IMG/VR virus record: IMGVR_UViG_3300017763_000212
Coordinates: 1 to 23,116 of that record
Origin: a virus
Length of the DNA: 23,116 bases
Reading direction: 5' to 3' (one strand)
Part shown: in pieces, positions 19,911-23,116 of the stretch
How positions within the stretch are numbered: the stretch's first letter is position 1
How the letters are laid out: every line of letters begins with the position of its first letter
The notes under the pieces: generated by a model
Told to the model about the DNA's origin: nothing
The model's input: the letters and a program-made list of their open reading frames with translations, nothing else
Database searches by the model: none
Program-made: the position numbers and the translations under genes

Positions 19911-21256
19911 TATCTTTTCTCCACTAGATTAGACTCAGATTGTTTACTTGTTCCCATGAATGTTGATTGATCGGCAAGAGATACTTCATATGAGTTTTTC
20001 GCTAACATTAATGTATTTGTGTAACCATCTGGGGTCATGCTATGACGTAAGGTTGTAATCAAATATCTTCCACTCAGTCTAGAGTCAAACCACTCTGGAT
20101 TGGATGAATCCATAGGTGATGCTTTTGGAGTAAAGAATTCAACCACTCCCCCGACACGCAATGCTGAATTACCGGCAACATTTATTCTTATTTTTATAGT
20201 GTCCATAAGTTCTTTTGTGGACATTGATCTCAACAACCAGTCTTCATGATTTTGTACGTTTGGATAATCAGCACCCATAAGTCCAGTTTGTTTTGTCGTC
20301 AAATTGAAGTTTGTGTTTGGACTGCTTGTGTAGATGCTGTCGTTTTTCGTTACGTTCTCTTCTGCAATATATCTTACATCTTTATCTTTGTTGTAGTTGT
20401 ATACTGTTCGTCCCCATTGTTTTGTGGTAACATCGTGTTGATACAAAACAGCAGAAAAAGCACCACCCATATGCTCTTTTAATTTTTGGTTTATCTTAAA
20501 TAATGTCACATCTTTTACATTTGAAAAATCTCTTGATTGGTTTGGATCTCCATCATCTCGCGTTCCGGTGGGAATTTGGTAATATGTAATTATACTTTCT
20601 CCGGAGCATAGTTCACTTAAGGTTACAAATTTATGACCGTCTACTGTTTCAAAAAAGAGATAGTTTGTTTCATCACTTCTTTTTTCTGGAATCGCCCGCA
20701 ACGCCAACCACTCAAGTGTCTTGAAAGGTGACCACCTTGGTATAACAAACCTGTGTTCATTTTTTGACGCTTGTACCGAGAGACTTCCACCAATATATTC
20801 ACCGTAGATATCTTTTGCCATATCACTAATCTTACCTTTTAAAGACTTTGATATTTTGGTTGATTTGTCTTTGGGTAGTGTTGTTGATACGAATCTTATA
20901 CGGTAGACCTCTCCTCTTTCGTTTGCAGAACGAACTCTGTCAGTAACCTCAACCACAGAGAATAATATTTTTATAAAGTCAGAACCAATTCCGGGGGTGC
21001 GAAATTCTAAAGTTATTGTTTCATGTCCCGATATAGGAAAAGTGTTTAATAAATCCACGCCGTCCTTAATAAGAACTGAACCAGAGATAGCAGTGGTATT
21101 GATATCTTCTACAAAGGTTAAACTTTGATATATTTTTTTAAGATCAACTTTACCACCAGAGTCACTCTCCATAAAAAGAGAAACTAATTCAAAATCATTT
21201 ATCTTTGTGTACTTGTCACTTGGCGATACTGTTGGTTGTATGTTGAAATCACTCAT
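19910..21256 (-). CDS. 27: gp27-like baseplate hub protein
   Basis: This 448-residue protein lies directly before gp5 and matches the hub protein family of T4 gp27 and the N-terminal VgrG/gpD hub. Features are an early LVSLFMESDSGGKVDLKKIY and FVEDINTTAISGSVLIKDGVDLLNTFPISGHE block (tube-like beta domain), then a VVEVTDRVRSANERGEVYRIRFVS strand region. In the middle is FVIPRWSPFKTLEWLALRAIP with NYLFFETVDGHKFVTLSEL, a typical hub motif. T4 gp27 has 391 residues. A TTG three bases upstream would add one Met, but the ATG at 21256 forms a TGATG overlap with the gp53 stop and is preferred. In the virion a gp27 trimer forms the hub cylinder that bridges tail tube and gp5 spike. Confidence 0.85.
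   Translation of the reverse strand: MSDFNIQPTVSPSDKYTKINDFELVSLFMESDSGGKVDLKKIYQSLTFVEDINTTAISGSVLIKDGVDLLNTFPISGHETITLEFRTPGIGSDFIKILFSVVEVTDRVRSANERGEVYRIRFVSTTLPKDKSTKISKSLKGKISDMAKDIYGEYIGGSLSVQASKNEHRFVIPRWSPFKTLEWLALRAIPEKRSDETNYLFFETVDGHKFVTLSELCSGESIITYYQIPTGTRDDGDPNQSRDFSNVKDVTLFKINQKLKEHMGGAFSAVLYQHDVTTKQWGRTVYNYNKDKDVRYIAEENVTKNDSIYTSSPNTNFNLTTKQTGLMGADYPNVQNHEDWLLRSMSTKELMDTIKIRINVAGNSALRVGGVVEFFTPKASPMDSSNPEWFDSRLSGRYLITTLRHSMTPDGYTNTLMLAKNSYEVSLADQSTFMGTSKQSESNLVEKR
19918..19922 (-). promoter_or_regulatory. Shine-Dalgarno of the gp5-like gene
   Basis: GGAGA on the minus strand lies seven bases before the ATG at 19910, within the last codons of the gp27-like gene, supporting this start. 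Confidence 0.6.
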
Positions 21257-22146
21257 CAAGATTTAAGAACCTCTCGTAATTCTCTTACAACATTCTCTAG
21301 TAGGTTAGGACTTAATAATTTAATAGATCTGTTTGTTTCATTTTGTCCAAACTCATATTGTTCGTTCGTCACAACATATGTTGTTGTTCCGTCATTGATA
21401 TAATTCTCCAAAACACTCTGCGTGACACCTACTGCGACAGAGGAAAATCCGTCCCCCGTTTGACCGATGGGGACTTGGTTTCCATTATCGTCGGGTGGGG
21501 TTGCCATAGGGTTTATATTAATGTCATTGTCTTCAAAATGATGCACCGCATAGCGACTGTCAATCACCTTACGGACCTCTCCGCGAATTTCTGTGTTATA
21601 TCCACGGACAACTACGTCACCGGGTTTAATAGTTCCTTCTAATTGATATAGTTCAATAGCAGAGTGTTCTGGGACATATCGTTTAATTATGCCGAGAACT
21701 TTATCCTGACCAGTGTCCTTGTAACTGAGTCTCTTTCCGAGGTATAAAGTGATTGTGTCTCCCTCTGTGAAATTTTTAACCGTTGATGTTCCACCTATCG
21801 GGTGCGTAAAGAATTCTTGGGTGACTCCCTCTGGTGATAAAAATAAAGTTTTCGAGGGATACTTTTTGGAAATAAATTTATCAAGAGATCTAGTTCGTAA
21901 TGGGAATCTATATTGTGGATCCATGAGATCGTTGAACAATAAAACAACCCAGAAATATTGCTGATCACCATATACTTCTAATGCAACTTGTTCGGGTGTC
22001 ATTCCTTCTTGAATGTTATATTTAATAAATGTCCCTGCTTCTTCTTTTATTCGCGTAGAAAAACCGACTCGAAGCAAAATGTCTTGAACTTGTTCAATTT
22101 GTCCAGATGATGGATATTGTAATTTGGGAAAGTTTTTAAAGTACAT
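21256..22146 (-). CDS. 53: Baseplate wedge protein gp53, with an inserted domain
   Basis: Residues 1-100 are clear gp53: MYFKNFPKLQY, IKYNIQEGMTPEQVALEVYGDQQYFWVVLLFNDLMDPQYRFPL, with the LysM-like EGMTPEQVA-x-x-VYGD-x-x-x-FWVVLLFN helix-turn pattern typical of the family. The C-terminus NEQYEFGQNETNRSIKLLSPNLLENVVRELREVL is also like gp53, with its N-E-x-x-R-x-I-x-L-L end. At 296 residues it is about 100 longer than T4 gp53 (196). The extra beta-rich part lies in the middle (about residues 115-240). gp53 binds gp25 and gp6 and clamps neighbouring wedges into the ring. The start overlaps the gp48 stop (TGATG), and an AAGGA ribosome site lies at 22152-22156. Confidence 0.9.
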   Translation of the reverse strand: MYFKNFPKLQYPSSGQIEQVQDILLRVGFSTRIKEEAGTFIKYNIQEGMTPEQVALEVYGDQQYFWVVLLFNDLMDPQYRFPLRTRSLDKFISKKYPSKTLFLSPEGVTQEFFTHPIGGTSTVKNFTEGDTITLYLGKRLSYKDTGQDKVLGIIKRYVPEHSAIELYQLEGTIKPGDVVVRGYNTEIRGEVRKVIDSRYAVHHFEDNDININPMATPPDDNGNQVPIGQTGDGFSSVAVGVTQSVLENYINDGTTTYVVTNEQYEFGQNETNRSIKLLSPNLLENVVRELREVLKS

Positions 22147-23116
22147 CAGAATCCTTCGTTGACATGTTGTCTTGTAATGTATTCTGCTTCCTTGAACGAA
22201 AGCGACATGGTAATCTTAGGAGGCATTCCATTTTTAAACGCATAATAAACATCATCAGGTGTGTAGTTTGTGCTGATGTTGTCTAAGAAGCAACGATTGA
22301 GTTTGGGGACGACAGGATTGTCTTGGACACTATTGGTATTTTTATCAAATGTTCTATACTTAATTTCAAACTCCGATGGGAAATTGAAGAAAGCACTGTT
22401 TGCAGATAGTTCAGGATAAGCATGAAATCGGAAAACTTTGATAATTTTTGCCACAGTCTCTGCTTCTTCTTCATTTCTAGGAATGAAGACAAAATTAAAG
22501 GCAAAGGTTCTCATGTCGATCCCTTGGAACATTTGTTCTTTTCTTGGATTCATAACAACACCGAGTTCTGCTGAAATCGCTGCTTCTGAGTTTATCGACT
22601 CTTGTCCTAAAGCACCCGCTGCTTTGTCTGCCACCCCTGCTAGTTTTTTCAAAGCACCAAGAGCAACAGTGCTTGTGGTAGCAGAAGCACTTGATAGATT
22701 TTTAATTCCAGCAAATCCAACCTCTTCATATTTCATGGTATCTTTGTATTCAATTCCACCGGGAACATAAAGAAACACGGAATCGTTTGTTGTCTCTGTT
22801 CCTTTAGAGAGTCGAGTGTCACTGGTCACACTCTCTGTCGTTCCTTGCTCAAAATCAAGAAACTGTCCAATCTCTTTTGCTGTTTGTGCCACTTCACCTT
22901 GTGTTTCGTCTGTTTGGTTTGTGTTGTTTTCCTCGCCACCAAACCCAATGGCGGTGCTTACTTTATTTACAACACTCTCCAAACCACCATTTTGTTTGAA
23001 GAACATTCTAAACTCTAACCAGTTGACTATTCCATTTGTATTTTCTGCGTTAGGGTTATCTGCTGCTAGTAAATCTGATGGATAATATAGTGGAGTTCCG
23101 TCTGTCACGGAATTTA
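22146..23116 (-). CDS. 48: gp48-like baseplate tail-tube cap (5' end probably outside window)
   Basis: The C-terminal half is diagnostic: VVMNPRKEQMFQGIDMRTFAFNFVFIPRNEEEAETVAKIIKVFRFHAYPELS, then FFNFPSEFEIKYRTF, LNRCFLDNISTNYTPDD and ITMSLSFKEAEYITRQ. This is the gp48 tube-cap pattern known in T4-like phages, in which an F-x-F-x-x-x-PR strand precedes a long helix and the protein ends in an L-T-x-x-E-x-x-x-I-T-R-like motif. It may instead be called gp54-like, since gp48 and gp54 are related tube-initiating proteins. The N-terminus (PLYYPSDLLAADNPN, then NWLEFRMFF) looks close to a natural start. A GTG at 23108 would give 320 residues, but it has no ribosome site and the frame stays open to the window edge, so the true start is probably upstream. 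gp48 binds the hub and starts polymerisation of the tail tube. Confidence 0.82.
   Translation of the reverse strand, partial: NSVTDGTPLYYPSDLLAADNPNAENTNGIVNWLEFRMFFKQNGGLESVVNKVSTAIGFGGEENNTNQTDETQGEVAQTAKEIGQFLDFEQGTTESVTSDTRLSKGTETTNDSVFLYVPGGIEYKDTMKYEEVGFAGIKNLSSASATTSTVALGALKKLAGVADKAAGALGQESINSEAAISAELGVVMNPRKEQMFQGIDMRTFAFNFVFIPRNEEEAETVAKIIKVFRFHAYPELSANSAFFNFPSEFEIKYRTFDKNTNSVQDNPVVPKLNRCFLDNISTNYTPDDVYYAFKNGMPPKITMSLSFKEAEYITRQHVNEGF

Noticed and set aside
21257-21259. TTG as start of the gp27-like gene
   Set aside because: The ATG immediately after it forms the TGATG overlap used at other junctions, so the TTG only adds one residue without support.
23106-23108. GTG as the true start of the gp48-like gene
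   Set aside because: No ribosome site precedes it and the frame remains open to the window edge, so the start is more likely just outside.

Overview
The window is one uninterrupted block of structural genes from a contractile-tailed phage of the T4 superfamily. Every gene I can support lies on the minus strand, so transcription runs from the right edge to the left. The DNA is visibly AT-rich. The gene set and gene sizes most resemble T4-like myoviruses of marine bacteria (cyanomyovirus or pelagic-phage type) rather than coliphage T4: gp5 has no lysozyme domain, gp7, gp8 and gp53 have non-T4 sizes, and there is a giant DUF4815-type protein. The window contains no metabolic, replication or packaging gene, so the host cannot be named from it.

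Layout in transcription order: gp48-like tube cap (right edge, 5' end probably outside the window); gp53 wedge protein; gp27-like hub; gp5-like OB-fold/beta-helix spike without lysozyme; a 1545-residue collagen-like fibre protein; a 382-residue right-handed beta-helix protein; an 88-residue PAAR spike tip (the T4 gp5.4 role); a 275-residue unrecognised protein; gp25 and gp6 wedge proteins; a 901-residue gp7-like protein carrying a dockerin-type repeat pair; a 639-residue gp8-like wedge protein; and a DUF4815 giant protein of at least 1693 codons that runs off the left edge.

Together these encode a baseplate. gp27, gp5 and PAAR form the central hub and membrane-piercing spike. gp53, gp25, gp6, gp7 and gp8 form the wedges. 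gp48 closes the hub and starts the tail tube. The collagen-like fibre, the beta-helix protein and the DUF4815 protein are the candidates for peripheral or host-contacting parts.

Coding density is almost complete: the largest gap is about 20 bases, and many junctions are TAATG, TGATG or ATGA overlaps, which implies one translationally coupled operon. No stretch over 300 bases lacks a gene. I saw no tRNA, no transposon, no CRISPR array, no convincing terminator and no exact T4-type late promoter (TATAAATA) on the coding strand.

The most unusual points are the dockerin repeat pair inside the gp7-like wedge protein; the fibre gene built from three copies of one module joined by collagen-like linkers, with perfect 27-base tandem repeats; and the insertion of the fibre and beta-helix genes between gp5 and its PAAR tip.
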